Shown: in pieces, positions 23,943 to 32,640 of the stretch
Layout: every line of letters starts with the position of its first letter
Position numbering within the stretch: position 1 is the stretch's first letter
Assembly: GCA_937924445.1 (NCBI GenBank)
Contig: CALDSX010000058.1
Span: 1 to 41,167 of the forward strand
Length of the DNA: 41,167 nt
Origin: an uncultured Chthoniobacterales bacterium
GTDB lineage: Bacteria; Verrucomicrobiota; Verrucomicrobiia; Chthoniobacterales; CALDSX01
Reading direction: 5' to 3'
Notes under the pieces: generated by a model
The model's input: only the letters and a program-made list of their open reading frames with translations
What the model was told of the DNA's origin: nothing
Database searches by the model: none
Made by a program: the position numbers and the translations under genes

Positions 23943-25694
23943 ATGCGCCCCAACCCATCTCGTCGAAACGTTTTCCAGATTGCTCTCTTCATGTTAGGCG
24001 TCTGTTTCTGCACGCCTTCACACGCAACCCCTGTCATATCACTGAATCTTGTCCAACTTGAAGACTTGCCGGTTCAAAACGAAGGTCGCAACAAACCCTT
24101 TTTCACTTTTGCCCGCGAATCGTTAGTTCAAATCCACGGTTTTGACACGTTTACAGATCCTTCTTCGGGCGAAAGATTCTCTGCGGTTGAGGTTGCCGCT
24201 GCACTTTGGTTCAACCCTGAGGGATGGGAGAACCGTCCGCTCATTCAAGTGGCTCTCAAACCGCTTCGAGAGAAAATGAAACTCGCTCCCAACCGTCGTT
24301 TTTTTTCCTATGACGAGCTTGTGTCCAACTCCGAAGTTATTGCGGCGGTTGATGAAGTGCGCGCCCTGCAACGCCGGGAAGAACGTCCGAAACTAAGCCG
24401 AGCACAGAGAGAGGCATCTAATCTCGCCAACCGGCTTTTTCTTTTTGCTTCGTTACACAACGGCACTCTGTTTACATCAATGCCTCTGCCTCTTGCAAAC
24501 GGGAAGATAGCAAGCTCTTGGTTGGCACCTGCTTCACCTCAGGCAGCTGAGCTGCCCGCATTTAATCATTGGGTTGCGATGCGCGAAGCATTTATCAAAA
24601 AAGATCAACAGAATTTTAATAAAGCACTCAATGATTTCCGAGAAACAATCAAAAGTTCTCTCGGTGGATCTTATCCCAGCCAATCGGTCATCGCTTTAGA
24701 GCACCTTTACGCACAAACACATCCTTTCCGCTGGGCGTGGATCGCCTATGCACTGGCTGCTGTGGCGCTGCTCGTTTTTGCTAAAGGGCAGACCGCACGA
24801 GTAGGTTACGCCGTTGGGTGGATCTTTACTCTTTCTGGATTTGCCCTTCAGGTGTTCGGCTTTTACTGCCGCTCTGCGATCTCTGGTCGTCCTCCAGTTT
24901 CAAACATGTATGAATCACTCATCTGGGTAGGTTTCGGAGTTGTGCTGTTTGGTATTATTTTTGAAGTCATCCATCGTTGCCGCATTTTTCTCCTCGCCGC
25001 AGTCCCGGCGGCAATGATCTCGCTCTACGTCGCTGACTCTGTGCCTCAAATTCTTGATCCTTCGATCCATCCCCTCCAGGCTGTTTTACAGGACAACTTT
25101 TGGCTTACGACGCATGTTCTCACTATCACCCTTAGCTACGCGGCTTTCCTTCTTGCCCTTGCCCTGGGGCATATCATAGTCGGAAAGACACTTTTTGGGA
25201 ATCGTCCTGAGGATGTCCGGCCCATCTACACCTACCTTTACCGCGCTCTCCAGATCGGAGTTCTCCTCCTAGCCACCGGAGTTGTGCTTGGGGCCTTTTG
25301 GGCCAATTATTCTTGGGGACGTTTCTGGGACTGGGATCCCAAAGAAACGTGGTCGCTGATCGCTCTGCTCTCTTATCTCATCATACTGCACGGCCGTATC
25401 GCGGGCTGGTGGAGTGGTTTTGGCATGGCCGTGGGGGCTATTTTTGCTTTTCTCGCCGTTCTTATGGCTTGGTACGGGGTGAATTTCGTTCTCGGTGTTG
25501 GCTTGCACAGCTATGGATTCGGCACCGGTGGTTTCGGTTATGTCCTTACCTTTGTTGCTGCAGAAATACTTTTTGTCCTCGCCGCAATGCTCCGAGCAGG
25601 TCAACTAAAAAAGGCGATAAATCCTGCTAAATTACCTCCCTGCGAAGCCTTAAAAATCAATCAAGCTGAAGTTCTGCAAAAAGTTTCCCAATAA
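23943..25694 (+). CDS. ccsA: Cytochrome c biogenesis protein CcsA (long form)
   Basis: A 583-residue membrane protein of the CcmF/CcsA/ResC haem-handling family. Residues about 450-475 hold the tryptophan-rich haem-binding motif (GRFWDWDPKETWSLI), with about eight membrane helices from residue 270 on and conserved His in the helices. The first 30 residues are a signal-like segment and residues 30-265 are a periplasmic domain (SLNLVQLEDLPVQNEGRNK and later AALWFNPEGWENRPLI). Such an N-terminal domain is known to me from long CcsA proteins of Bacteroidota and relatives. No ResB/Ccs1 partner is nearby. The gene overlaps the convergent DUF3108 gene by 38 bases. Confidence 0.9.
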   Translation: MRPNPSRRNVFQIALFMLGVCFCTPSHATPVISLNLVQLEDLPVQNEGRNKPFFTFARESLVQIHGFDTFTDPSSGERFSAVEVAAALWFNPEGWENRPLIQVALKPLREKMKLAPNRRFFSYDELVSNSEVIAAVDEVRALQRREERPKLSRAQREASNLANRLFLFASLHNGTLFTSMPLPLANGKIASSWLAPASPQAAELPAFNHWVAMREAFIKKDQQNFNKALNDFRETIKSSLGGSYPSQSVIALEHLYAQTHPFRWAWIAYALAAVALLVFAKGQTARVGYAVGWIFTLSGFALQVFGFYCRSAISGRPPVSNMYESLIWVGFGVVLFGIIFEVIHRCRIFLLAAVPAAMISLYVADSVPQILDPSIHPLQAVLQDNFWLTTHVLTITLSYAAFLLALALGHIIVGKTLFGNRPEDVRPIYTYLYRALQIGVLLLATGVVLGAFWANYSWGRFWDWDPKETWSLIALLSYLIILHGRIAGWWSGFGMAVGAIFAFLAVLMAWYGVNFVLGVGLHSYGFGTGGFGYVLTFVAAEILFVLAAMLRAGQLKKAINPAKLPPCEALKINQAEVLQKVSQ

Positions 25695-26496
25695 AAATTT
25701 CTCCCTCCACACGCAAAAGATCCCGCTGGTCATCGTCCGAAAACCACCCGATCGCAGAACGAAACCTTTTATGAGGTTCCAGTCCCCCTTTTTTGTTCAT
25801 TTTTGACAAAGAGAGTGCCACCGGAATGACTCTGCGCTGTAGACCGCAAATCATAAGCGTTTCTCTGGGTTGGACTTCGATCTTCGCGACGTAAATCCTG
25901 TCCCCATGACACACCCGCGCCGTCGCCTTGTCGCCAGGCCTCAGCGGCAAGCTTCGAAATCGCAAAAGCGCTCCTGGCATATCTACGGCATCGTTAATCG
26001 CATAAAACCGCTCCTTTTCTGCTGTGTTCGATGTTGAGGGAAACCCTTTCCGGGTGAGGCAAAGTCCTGCAGGTGTGATGACTGCTTCATTCTCCACGCG
26101 CACTTTTCGGTATTGTTCAACGAGGCGGTGATGTTGCAGATCCAGCCCGTCAATCTTAAGTTCCGATAAAAAATTGAAGTCTACTTTATAAATTCCTCTT
26201 GCCAAACCGACTGTGCCTCCCTCTGCTTCGATACGTAAAAGATCATTAGTTCGAACAATTTGAATTGAAGCACGTGCGGCAGTTAGTCCACTCCATCCTA
26301 AGCGGTATTTTAATTCGCATCGTTTTGGCAGCGGAAATTCCCCGGGCTGAGTTGTGGGCGGGATCTCTGCTCCTGGCTTCTCAATTTTGATCTTTTCAGC
26401 GGCCGACAAGGGGAAGGTCTCCTGGAAGTTTCCCAACAAGAGACTCAAGAAAAAGAGAGTCATCGCACGATTAAGAGATTGACGAACTATCCGCAT
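25657..26496 (-). CDS. DUF3108 domain exported protein
   Basis: A 279-residue exported protein. The start at 26496 gives a basic N-terminus (MRIVRQSLNRAMTLF), a hydrophobic segment and a signal peptide ending near SAAE; upstream starts at 26541 or 26625 would leave this buried. The mature part matches DUF3108: CELKYRLGWSGLTAARASI, a GTVGLARGIYKVDFNFLSEL segment, then a mostly beta fold. Members of the family are periplasmic and little understood. It runs convergently into ccsA and overlaps its 3' end by 38 bases, so the two mRNAs would be antisense there. Confidence 0.75.
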   Translation of the reverse strand: MRIVRQSLNRAMTLFFLSLLLGNFQETFPLSAAEKIKIEKPGAEIPPTTQPGEFPLPKRCELKYRLGWSGLTAARASIQIVRTNDLLRIEAEGGTVGLARGIYKVDFNFLSELKIDGLDLQHHRLVEQYRKVRVENEAVITPAGLCLTRKGFPSTSNTAEKERFYAINDAVDMPGALLRFRSLPLRPGDKATARVCHGDRIYVAKIEVQPRETLMICGLQRRVIPVALSLSKMNKKGGLEPHKRFRSAIGWFSDDDQRDLLRVEGEIFIGKLFAELQLD

Positions 26497-26633
26497 GTGG
26501 TGATATTGTAATTTAATGTTGACTTTAGGTTCTCTTTCCATTTTTCTTATGGTTCTTTTAGGCTGCGTTTGGTGGGCGGCCAACAACGATAGAGACAGCA
26601 TCCCATAATGAGGGTTTTTCCGCACCCCCCAAA

Positions 26634-27593
26634 ATGCTCGACAAGGAGGAAATACGTTGGCTCAAGAATACCTGCAATGAACTCAACAATCTCCTTCAGC
26701 GAATCTACGGCTATGCTTTTCTGAGTGTTGAGCGCACTGCGCCCCTCCCGGAGGTTCAAGAATCGCTTGGCCATATTGTAGATACCGTTGAGAGGGCTTC
26801 GCATGTAACGCAATCGATGCTTGACTATGTCGCTGCGTGTGAGGAATACGCCAACCCACGCCAGCCGCATCCCCCCGCCACTCCCTACTCTCCTCCAACA
26901 AAGAGCGACACTCATGCGGAGCAAGACAACCAGTATTCACAACCCGACGTTTTAACGCCCGACCCCAAAACCACCGAACTTATTCCACCCCCGTCCAGCG
27001 GATTAGCTTCTGCATCTCCAACATACCACCTCACATCGGACACATTCCAATCTCCTTCTACTTCGAAACAGAGCCAAGAACCTCAGCAAAAACAATCCGA
27101 GCGCTTCACGGAACACTTCGCAACGCCTGAAAATAAACCTGATGCCCAAACCAACGAGCCGGATTTTTTGGGTATCCCTATTGCGAACCCTACGGGCACA
27201 AAAGAGCTTATTATGGTTGTGGATGACGAAGTTGAAGTTGGTCGTATTATCTTGGCGATGCTCACTGAAGCAGGCTACCGCGTGATCGTCGCCCAGGACG
27301 GTTTCTCGGCAATTCAAATTTACAAGAAAGTCGGCAAGGCCATTGATCTTGTGCTGCTTGATTTCGCAATGCCACTGATGGACGGCGAAGATGTTTTTGA
27401 CGAACTACGGCTCATCAATCCGAATGTGGCCGTCATTCTCTCTAGTGGTTTTCCCCAGCAAGCGAAGCTCTCTTCTCTCTTGGCGAAAGGATTGCGAGGG
27501 TTTATGCCTAAACCCTACACGCGCGATAAGCTTGTCTCCCAAGTAAGCCAAGCATTAAGCCTTGGCGTGCGGAGCCACTGCATCAGAGCCTGA
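26634..27593 (+). CDS. DHp-like domain without the kinase His, fused to a receiver domain
   Basis: A 319-residue protein in three parts. Residues 8-70 look like the HisKA/DHp helix pair (CNELNNLLQRIYGYAFL), but the usual phospho-acceptor His of the HD(F/L)NNLL motif is Asn 15. No HATPase_c domain follows. Residues 72-190 are a proline-, serine- and glutamine-rich linker. Residues 191-310 form a normal REC domain with acidic pair Asp 197/Asp 198, phospho-acceptor Asp 243 in LLDFAMP, Ser 270/271 and Lys 293 in KPYT. It lies 186 bases upstream of pilT. It may be a decayed hybrid kinase used as a phospho-acceptor or scaffold for pilus control (inference). Confidence 0.75.
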   Translation: MLDKEEIRWLKNTCNELNNLLQRIYGYAFLSVERTAPLPEVQESLGHIVDTVERASHVTQSMLDYVAACEEYANPRQPHPPATPYSPPTKSDTHAEQDNQYSQPDVLTPDPKTTELIPPPSSGLASASPTYHLTSDTFQSPSTSKQSQEPQQKQSERFTEHFATPENKPDAQTNEPDFLGIPIANPTGTKELIMVVDDEVEVGRIILAMLTEAGYRVIVAQDGFSAIQIYKKVGKAIDLVLLDFAMPLMDGEDVFDELRLINPNVAVILSSGFPQQAKLSSLLAKGLRGFMPKPYTRDKLVSQVSQALSLGVRSHCIRA

Positions 27594-27762
27594 ACGATGA
27601 GACGTTGCATATCTGCAAACCGCACTCATACATTTCCAAAGTGGCGCATAAAGCTTGGCACCAGACATGAGGTAGTTATCAAAAGGTCTCTCTTGCCATC
27701 GCCACTGAAAAAATGTCGGCGAAGTTGCTTGCCCGGCACCGAAAATACTTCAAACTTTGGGT

Positions 27763-27768
27763 TATAAT
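27763..27768 (+). promoter_or_regulatory. TATAAT box just before pilT
   Basis: A perfect -10 hexamer TATAAT ends 11 bases before ATG 27780. No clear -35 box is present at 16-18 bases. If it is used, the mRNA would have almost no 5' leader. It may also be coincidence. Confidence 0.3.
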
Positions 27769-27779
27769 CCACATCCTTC

Positions 27780-28862
27780 ATGGCACAAATTGACGCTTTT
27801 TTTAGATTAATGGCTGAACAGAAGGCTTCCGACCTTCATCTCGCAACTGGGAATCAGCCCATGCTCCGAATCAATGGTCAACTGATTCGGGTTGACTACC
27901 CGATTCTCCAGCCGGACGAGCTCAGACGGATGGTCTATGAGATTGCCCCAGAAATCAAAATCAAGGAGTTTGAGGAAACGGGCGATGTGGATTTCGGCTA
28001 CGAAATCCCAAGAGTCGCACGTTATCGCGCCAACTTTTTAAATCAAAAAAACGGCATCTCCGCCGTGTTTCGTCTTATCCCAAGTAAAGTTTACACGGTT
28101 GACGATCTCGGGTTGCCTCCGGTGCTCAAGCGTTTTTCAATGCTGCCCAAAGGCCTTGTCCTTGTGACCGGCCCCACCGGATCTGGTAAATCAACAACGT
28201 TGGCAGCGATGATTGATCACGCTAATCTAATGCGGCACGATCATATTATTACCATTGAAGATCCGATCGAATTTGTCCATCAGAGCCAACAGTGCCTCGT
28301 TAATCAACGGGAAGTCGGAGCCCATACTCGCTCTTTCGCTGCGGCCTTGCGCGGTGCATTGCGTGAAGATCCTGACATCATTCTGGTCGGCGAAATGCGC
28401 GACCTGGAAACCATCGAACTCGCCCTAACTGCTGCCGCCACTGGCCACCTTGTCTTTGGCACTCTGCATACATCTAATGCGGCAAAAACTATAGACCGCG
28501 TCATTGATGTTTTTCCGGCTAACCAACAAAACCAGATCCGTGCCACGCTTTCAGAATCATTAAAGGCAGTCATTGCCCAAGGCCTCTTTCGCCGTGTGGA
28601 CAAACCGGGTCGCGTTGCTGCTCTTGAGATTCTCGTTGTGGATTCTGCTATTGCAAACCTTATCCGCGAGGCCAAGACGCATCAGATTCCCGGTATGATT
28701 CAGGTCGGTAAAAAGAAAGGAAACCAACCGCTTGACGACGCGATCATGTCGCTTCTCGGTGAAGGAAAAATCAGCGCTGAAGAGGCCTATGAAAAAGCCA
28801 CTGACCGTAAAAAATTCAGGCATTTTCTCCAAAAACCCCCCGAGGATGAGCTGGACGACTGA
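27780..28862 (+). CDS. pilT: Type IV pilus retraction ATPase PilT
   Basis: A 360-residue PilT hexameric ATPase powering pilus retraction and twitching. The N-terminal PAS-like part (ASDLHLATGNQPMLRINGQL) leads to the RecA core, with Walker A GPTGSGKS at 131-138, the Asp box (TIEDPIEFVHQ), Walker B (DIILVGEMRDLETI) and the His box (GHLVFGTLHTSNA). The AIRNLIRE-like C-terminal motif of PilT appears as SAIANLIREAKTHQI. A pilT paralogue follows 42 bases downstream. The rest of the pilus assembly genes lie outside the window. Confidence 0.95.
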   Translation: MAQIDAFFRLMAEQKASDLHLATGNQPMLRINGQLIRVDYPILQPDELRRMVYEIAPEIKIKEFEETGDVDFGYEIPRVARYRANFLNQKNGISAVFRLIPSKVYTVDDLGLPPVLKRFSMLPKGLVLVTGPTGSGKSTTLAAMIDHANLMRHDHIITIEDPIEFVHQSQQCLVNQREVGAHTRSFAAALRGALREDPDIILVGEMRDLETIELALTAAATGHLVFGTLHTSNAAKTIDRVIDVFPANQQNQIRATLSESLKAVIAQGLFRRVDKPGRVAALEILVVDSAIANLIREAKTHQIPGMIQVGKKKGNQPLDDAIMSLLGEGKISAEEAYEKATDRKKFRHFLQKPPEDELDD

Positions 28863-28904
28863 AGAAGCCTGACCAAGCCCACTAAAAACGCCTTACTTTT
28901 CTCT

Positions 28905-30068
28905 ATGCGCCAGCTTGAACTCGACGCCATTCTTGGGGCAATGCTGCAGAGCTACGACGGGATCTCCGACCTCAATTTTTCCGTCAATCGCCCCCTCCAG
29001 GTCGAAGCATTCGGCCAAATGAAAGCCATCCAAGTCGAGCCACCGATCGAGAACCTCACCCCTTACCAAACCGAGCAGATCGCCCTCAATATCCTCAACA
29101 ACAATCGTCGCCTCATGCGCGACTTGCTCACTCACGGCTCTTGCGATTGCTCTTACGGTATCGAAGGGGCCCGGTTTCGTGTGAACATTTTCCGGCAGCG
29201 CGACAATTTTGCCATTGTCATGCGCAAGCTCCAGTCTAAAGTCCCCACCATTCAGGCTCTTGATCTCCCACCTATCTTCAGCGAGGTCGCAAATGAAAAA
29301 AACGGGCTTGTTCTCGTCACCGGTGCCACAGGAAGTGGTAAAACGACCACTCTGGCTGCAATTCTAGATCACATCAACGAAACCCAACCTGTTCACGTCA
29401 TCACTCTTGAAGATCCAATCGAGTATATCCACAACCACAAACGCGCCACATTCAATCAGCGCGAGCTTGGCCAGGATTTTGATACTTATGCAAACGGACT
29501 TCGCGCTGCCTTACGTCAGGCACCAAAAGTCATCCTTGTCGGTGAAATGCGCGACCGCGCAACCGTCGAAATTGCCCTTACAGCCGCAGAAACCGGGCAC
29601 CTCGTCCTTTCCACCATTCACACTATCAACGCCGGACAGTCCATCGGTCGTATCCTAGGAATGTTCGACAATGAAGAGGAAGACCAACTCCGCCAACGTC
29701 TCGCCGACACTCTTCGCTATGTCATAAGCCAGCGCCTGGTCGCAGCGAAAAAAGGCGGTCGGCAGTTGATCCTCGAAATCATGGGCAGCAATCTTCGCAC
29801 CCGCGAAACCATCGCCCTCGGCGAAACTGAAGGCCGCTCTTTTTATGAAATAATTAAAGATGGCTCGACCTTCGGCTGGCGCACATTCGACCAATCTCTT
29901 TTAGAGGCTTTCGAAGCGGATAAAATTGAAGAGGAAATCGCCCTTCGCTACGCCACTCGCCGAGGTATTGTGCAGCGGGAAATTGATCTGATCAAAAAAA
30001 ACCGTGGCAATGATATGATTACCGCCTCCTCCGGGTTGCGTCTGGATACCGCGAGCCAATCACTGTAG
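28905..30068 (+). CDS. PilT-family ATPase, second paralogue (PilU-like)
   Basis: A 387-residue second retraction-type ATPase, diverged from pilT next door. Walker A GATGSGKT starts at residue 140, followed by TLEDPIEYIHNH, the KVILVGEMRDRATVEIALTA Walker B region and GHLVLSTIHTINA. The N-terminus differs (LELDAILGAMLQSYDGISDL) and the C-terminal tail is extended. PilU assists PilT under load in other bacteria; similar pairing is likely here, though PilT2-type names are equally possible. It is probably in one operon with pilT and the pseudo-receiver gene 34 bases downstream. Confidence 0.88.
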   Translation: MRQLELDAILGAMLQSYDGISDLNFSVNRPLQVEAFGQMKAIQVEPPIENLTPYQTEQIALNILNNNRRLMRDLLTHGSCDCSYGIEGARFRVNIFRQRDNFAIVMRKLQSKVPTIQALDLPPIFSEVANEKNGLVLVTGATGSGKTTTLAAILDHINETQPVHVITLEDPIEYIHNHKRATFNQRELGQDFDTYANGLRAALRQAPKVILVGEMRDRATVEIALTAAETGHLVLSTIHTINAGQSIGRILGMFDNEEEDQLRQRLADTLRYVISQRLVAAKKGGRQLILEIMGSNLRTRETIALGETEGRSFYEIIKDGSTFGWRTFDQSLLEAFEADKIEEEIALRYATRRGIVQREIDLIKKNRGNDMITASSGLRLDTASQSL

Positions 30069-30102
30069 AACTTCAGCAAACGGACCCGTTTCCCCTAAAA
30101 AC

Positions 30103-30570
30103 ATGGCACTCCAAGAAAGATACGACATGTTCGAACCGGGCGAAATCACCGCCCTCGTTTGTGTGGATCACCCGGACCACCAGCCCGTCATCATTGACCA
30201 CCTCGCTTCGCTCGAATACAAAATCCATGTGGGGCTCTTTGCCGAGGACATTATCCTGAAGCTCCGCTCACACCCCTATGATCTCATCATCATTTCACAA
30301 AACTTCGGTAACGCGCCTTTATCAGAAAACCCCGTCATCGCCGCAGCTATCCACCTGCCCACTTATCAGCGGCGACGGCAGTTTATTTGTTTGATTGGCT
30401 CTGATTTCGTGACGAATGACGAAATGATCTCCTTTATCCTTAGCGTGGATCTTGTAATTAACGATGGCGACATTCACAATATCAAACCTGTCATCCGTCG
30501 TGCTGTCGCGAGGCATAAGGAGTTTTATCAAGCTTTTATGGATGTTCTCAAAAGCTCAAATCTTGGCTGA
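30103..30570 (+). CDS. Receiver-like protein lacking the phospho-acceptor Asp
   Basis: A 155-residue protein with a receiver-like alternating fold (ITALVCVDHPDHQPVIIDHL, YDLIIISQNF, RRQFICLIGS). At the site where REC domains carry the phospho-acceptor Asp it has Ser 65 (LIIIS), and the acidic pair is only partly kept (Asp 22, Asp 25). This looks like a pseudo-receiver. It comes directly after the two PilT-type ATPases, so a role in pilus ATPase control by binding rather than phosphorylation is an inference. ATG 30103 is the start. Confidence 0.65.
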   Translation: MALQERYDMFEPGEITALVCVDHPDHQPVIIDHLASLEYKIHVGLFAEDIILKLRSHPYDLIIISQNFGNAPLSENPVIAAAIHLPTYQRRRQFICLIGSDFVTNDEMISFILSVDLVINDGDIHNIKPVIRRAVARHKEFYQAFMDVLKSSNLG

Positions 30571-30582
30571 GGTTCGAATGCG

Positions 30583-31035
30583 TTGAAGCACTTGCCTTTT
30601 CCTCTCGCACCACTCCTTCGATTGCCTCCCGCCTTAGTGCTTCTTTTGGCGGGCTATTCAAAGCTTCTCGATCCTGCCACTTTTCAGCTTGCGATCTTTG
30701 ACTATAAAATCGTTAGCTTTGGTCTTGCAGGAATTACAGCTGCCTATTTGCCTGCTATCGAACTCGTCGTTGGATTCGCGCTGCTCTTTCGACTGGCACC
30801 TTTGGGATCTGCTATCATGGCTACCGCACTTTATGCTCTTTTTATTTTTGTGCTTTCCTTTGCATTGCTTAAAGGAACTGTCACCGAGTGCGGCTGTTTC
30901 GGCATCCTCTCCCTGTCCCCTGCCTTCTCTTTGGCACTCGACGTCTGTCTCCTTTGCCTTGCCGTCCTCACGACCATTACCGAAATTCGTTTCTTTTCTC
31001 GGACTCCAGCTTATACCCACCCGGAGACGGTATAA
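30583..31035 (+). CDS. MauE/DoxX-like membrane protein
   Basis: A 150-residue membrane protein with four hydrophobic segments (around residues 12-28, 45-70, 75-97 and 110-130) and a CGCFG motif with Cys 103 and Cys 105. This fits the MauE/DoxX-like redox-associated membrane family, which often supports disulfide or thiol handling. A TTG at 30583, 12 bases after the previous gene, is the start. Its 3' end overlaps the convergent M23 peptidase gene by 59 bases. Confidence 0.75.
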   Translation: MKHLPFPLAPLLRLPPALVLLLAGYSKLLDPATFQLAIFDYKIVSFGLAGITAAYLPAIELVVGFALLFRLAPLGSAIMATALYALFIFVLSFALLKGTVTECGCFGILSLSPAFSLALDVCLLCLAVLTTITEIRFFSRTPAYTHPETV

Positions 31036-31705
31036 GATCATCCTGCGCTGCACCTCGGTGTTCGAGAATAAATGCTGTGGGATCAAGCCAGCCGACTGCC
31101 ATTTCGCCGTATCCGGCTCCAATATAAGGATTGGCAAATGCCCTCATTTCAAAATGCAAATGAGCATAATATTGTCCACCGGCATCACCTACTGTGCCAA
31201 TGACTTGGCCACGATGAACCACATCGTAAATTTGGGTTTCAATCCGATTCAAATGCCCGTAGAACGACTGAACCAGGCGATTATCTCTCAACCGGTGCAG
31301 CAAGATAACAATGCCTCCCCATCCCCCTCCCACGTCGTTAGCGTAGATAACCAATCCATCTGCCACTGCTCTCACAGGATCATCAAAGTCGCTGTTGTAT
31401 CCGTAGCAACCATTTAAATCATCTCCAAGATGAGGCAGCGAGCTCACGTCCCTTGCTCCGAAAGGTTGCGCATTATAGGTCAGTCCCCCATGTTCTGAAC
31501 CGAGTGGACTGTCAAAACGCAACGCCACGGGCATGGCCGCCATCCGCCACCCCGAGGGAAGGGCAAATTCGAATGGCACGGCCAATTTCTGCTGAGCAGC
31601 TTTTTCAAGTGAAGATTCGAATCTCGGCAAAAACAACCGAATAACTCCGAGAATGAACAGAACACCAAAAAGAATTACCCCTGTGCGTAGGATCTGATGC
31701 CTCAT
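30977..31705 (-). CDS. M23 family metallopeptidase (LytM-type)
   Basis: A 242-residue protein with an N-terminal membrane anchor or signal (residues about 8-27) and a LytM domain. The zinc ligands are visible: His 92 and Asp 96 in PHLGDDLNG, and His 184 in AHLHFE with catalytic His 182; a further catalytic His 151 is in YGHL. It likely cuts peptidoglycan cross-bridges in the periplasm, or is a regulator of such enzymes. It begins at ATG 31705 and its tail overlaps the MauE-like gene by 59 bases. Confidence 0.9.
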   Translation of the reverse strand: MRHQILRTGVILFGVLFILGVIRLFLPRFESSLEKAAQQKLAVPFEFALPSGWRMAAMPVALRFDSPLGSEHGGLTYNAQPFGARDVSSLPHLGDDLNGCYGYNSDFDDPVRAVADGLVIYANDVGGGWGGIVILLHRLRDNRLVQSFYGHLNRIETQIYDVVHRGQVIGTVGDAGGQYYAHLHFEMRAFANPYIGAGYGEMAVGWLDPTAFILEHRGAAQDDLIPSPGGYKLESEKRNEFR

Positions 31706-31902
31706 AACCCAAGACCATTAAGGGGTAGCTTTCTATTGAGCAATAAGAAACCCACAACGAATTATTGGCTGAATGGGATCATGAAATTTAATTTAGAACC
31801 CTTCTTGTCTGTCACGCCCAACCGTTAACGATTCAAAAAAATTGAAGAGGGGTAATTTTTTCTACCCACATTTTCCGATTCTCTTCGGGAAGAGGCGTTC
31901 AA

Positions 31903-32640
31903 TCAAAACCGATAATTCAGTCCAACTGTCGCATAGTGGAAGCGACTGAACACATAAACATTGTCATTGTCAGCACCACCGTCGAGAATTCTATAGCCTA
32001 GCCTCAGAGCAAGATTCTCTGTAGCATGCCACTGCAACGCTGTGGTGACATCTACTGCATATCCCTGAGGGGCACCGAGTGCATCTCCCTCAAGCAATAG
32101 ACTCAACTCTTGTGCGAAACACCATTGCAACTGAAAATTAATCAAAGGAACTAAACCGGTATTCTTGTCTGTTACCGTTCGGGAATTTTGTTTCAGACTT
32201 ACCTCCGCATCGCGGATTTTAGCCGTAAGTCCAATTCCTAATTGGAACGATTCTTTCTGGATAAAGTTATACCGATACGTGATTCTGTAGGAGTCAAAGC
32301 GAAACTTCCCTTCTGTTGGCGTGTTGGGCAAAAAGGTAAATCCGTTGAAGTTTACTTGCTTATCAAAAGATCCCGAATACTCGACCTCCAACGGAGCATA
32401 AAGAAGAGAGAAATCGTGTTTCGCGCTCGGCCGCCATGTAAGACGACCGCGGAAAAAGGCCGACGGTTCATCCGCCCCAAGGTCATTTACTAAAGAAAAT
32501 CGGGTGCCCCTGTCGCTGGGGATGCGAACATCTGCTTTGTCGGACCAGACAGCTCCGGACTCAAGATCGAAGAATATCTCACTGTGAACAAACGATGTTG
32601 CAGTCAACCAAACAGCAATAACTGAGAAGAACGATTTCAT
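31903..32640 (-). CDS. Outer-membrane beta-barrel protein
   Basis: A 245-residue exported protein with a signal peptide ending near VHSE and alternating polar/hydrophobic strands typical of a small barrel (FRGRLTWRPSAKHDFSLLY, TATVGLNYRF-like end). The last residue is Phe, the usual signal for outer-membrane insertion. It resembles OmpW-like or generic omp beta-barrel families but cannot be placed. A good Shine-Dalgarno (AAGGGAGAG) lies before ATG 32640, and a hairpin at 32662-32688 sits in its leader. Confidence 0.75.
   Translation of the reverse strand: MKSFFSVIAVWLTATSFVHSEIFFDLESGAVWSDKADVRIPSDRGTRFSLVNDLGADEPSAFFRGRLTWRPSAKHDFSLLYAPLEVEYSGSFDKQVNFNGFTFLPNTPTEGKFRFDSYRITYRYNFIQKESFQLGIGLTAKIRDAEVSLKQNSRTVTDKNTGLVPLINFQLQWCFAQELSLLLEGDALGAPQGYAVDVTTALQWHATENLALRLGYRILDGGADNDNVYVFSRFHYATVGLNYRF

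Noticed and set aside
30571-30583. GGTTCGAATGC as a tRNA T-loop
   Set aside because: There is no acceptor stem or anticodon arm around it, and it lies in the short gap between two genes.
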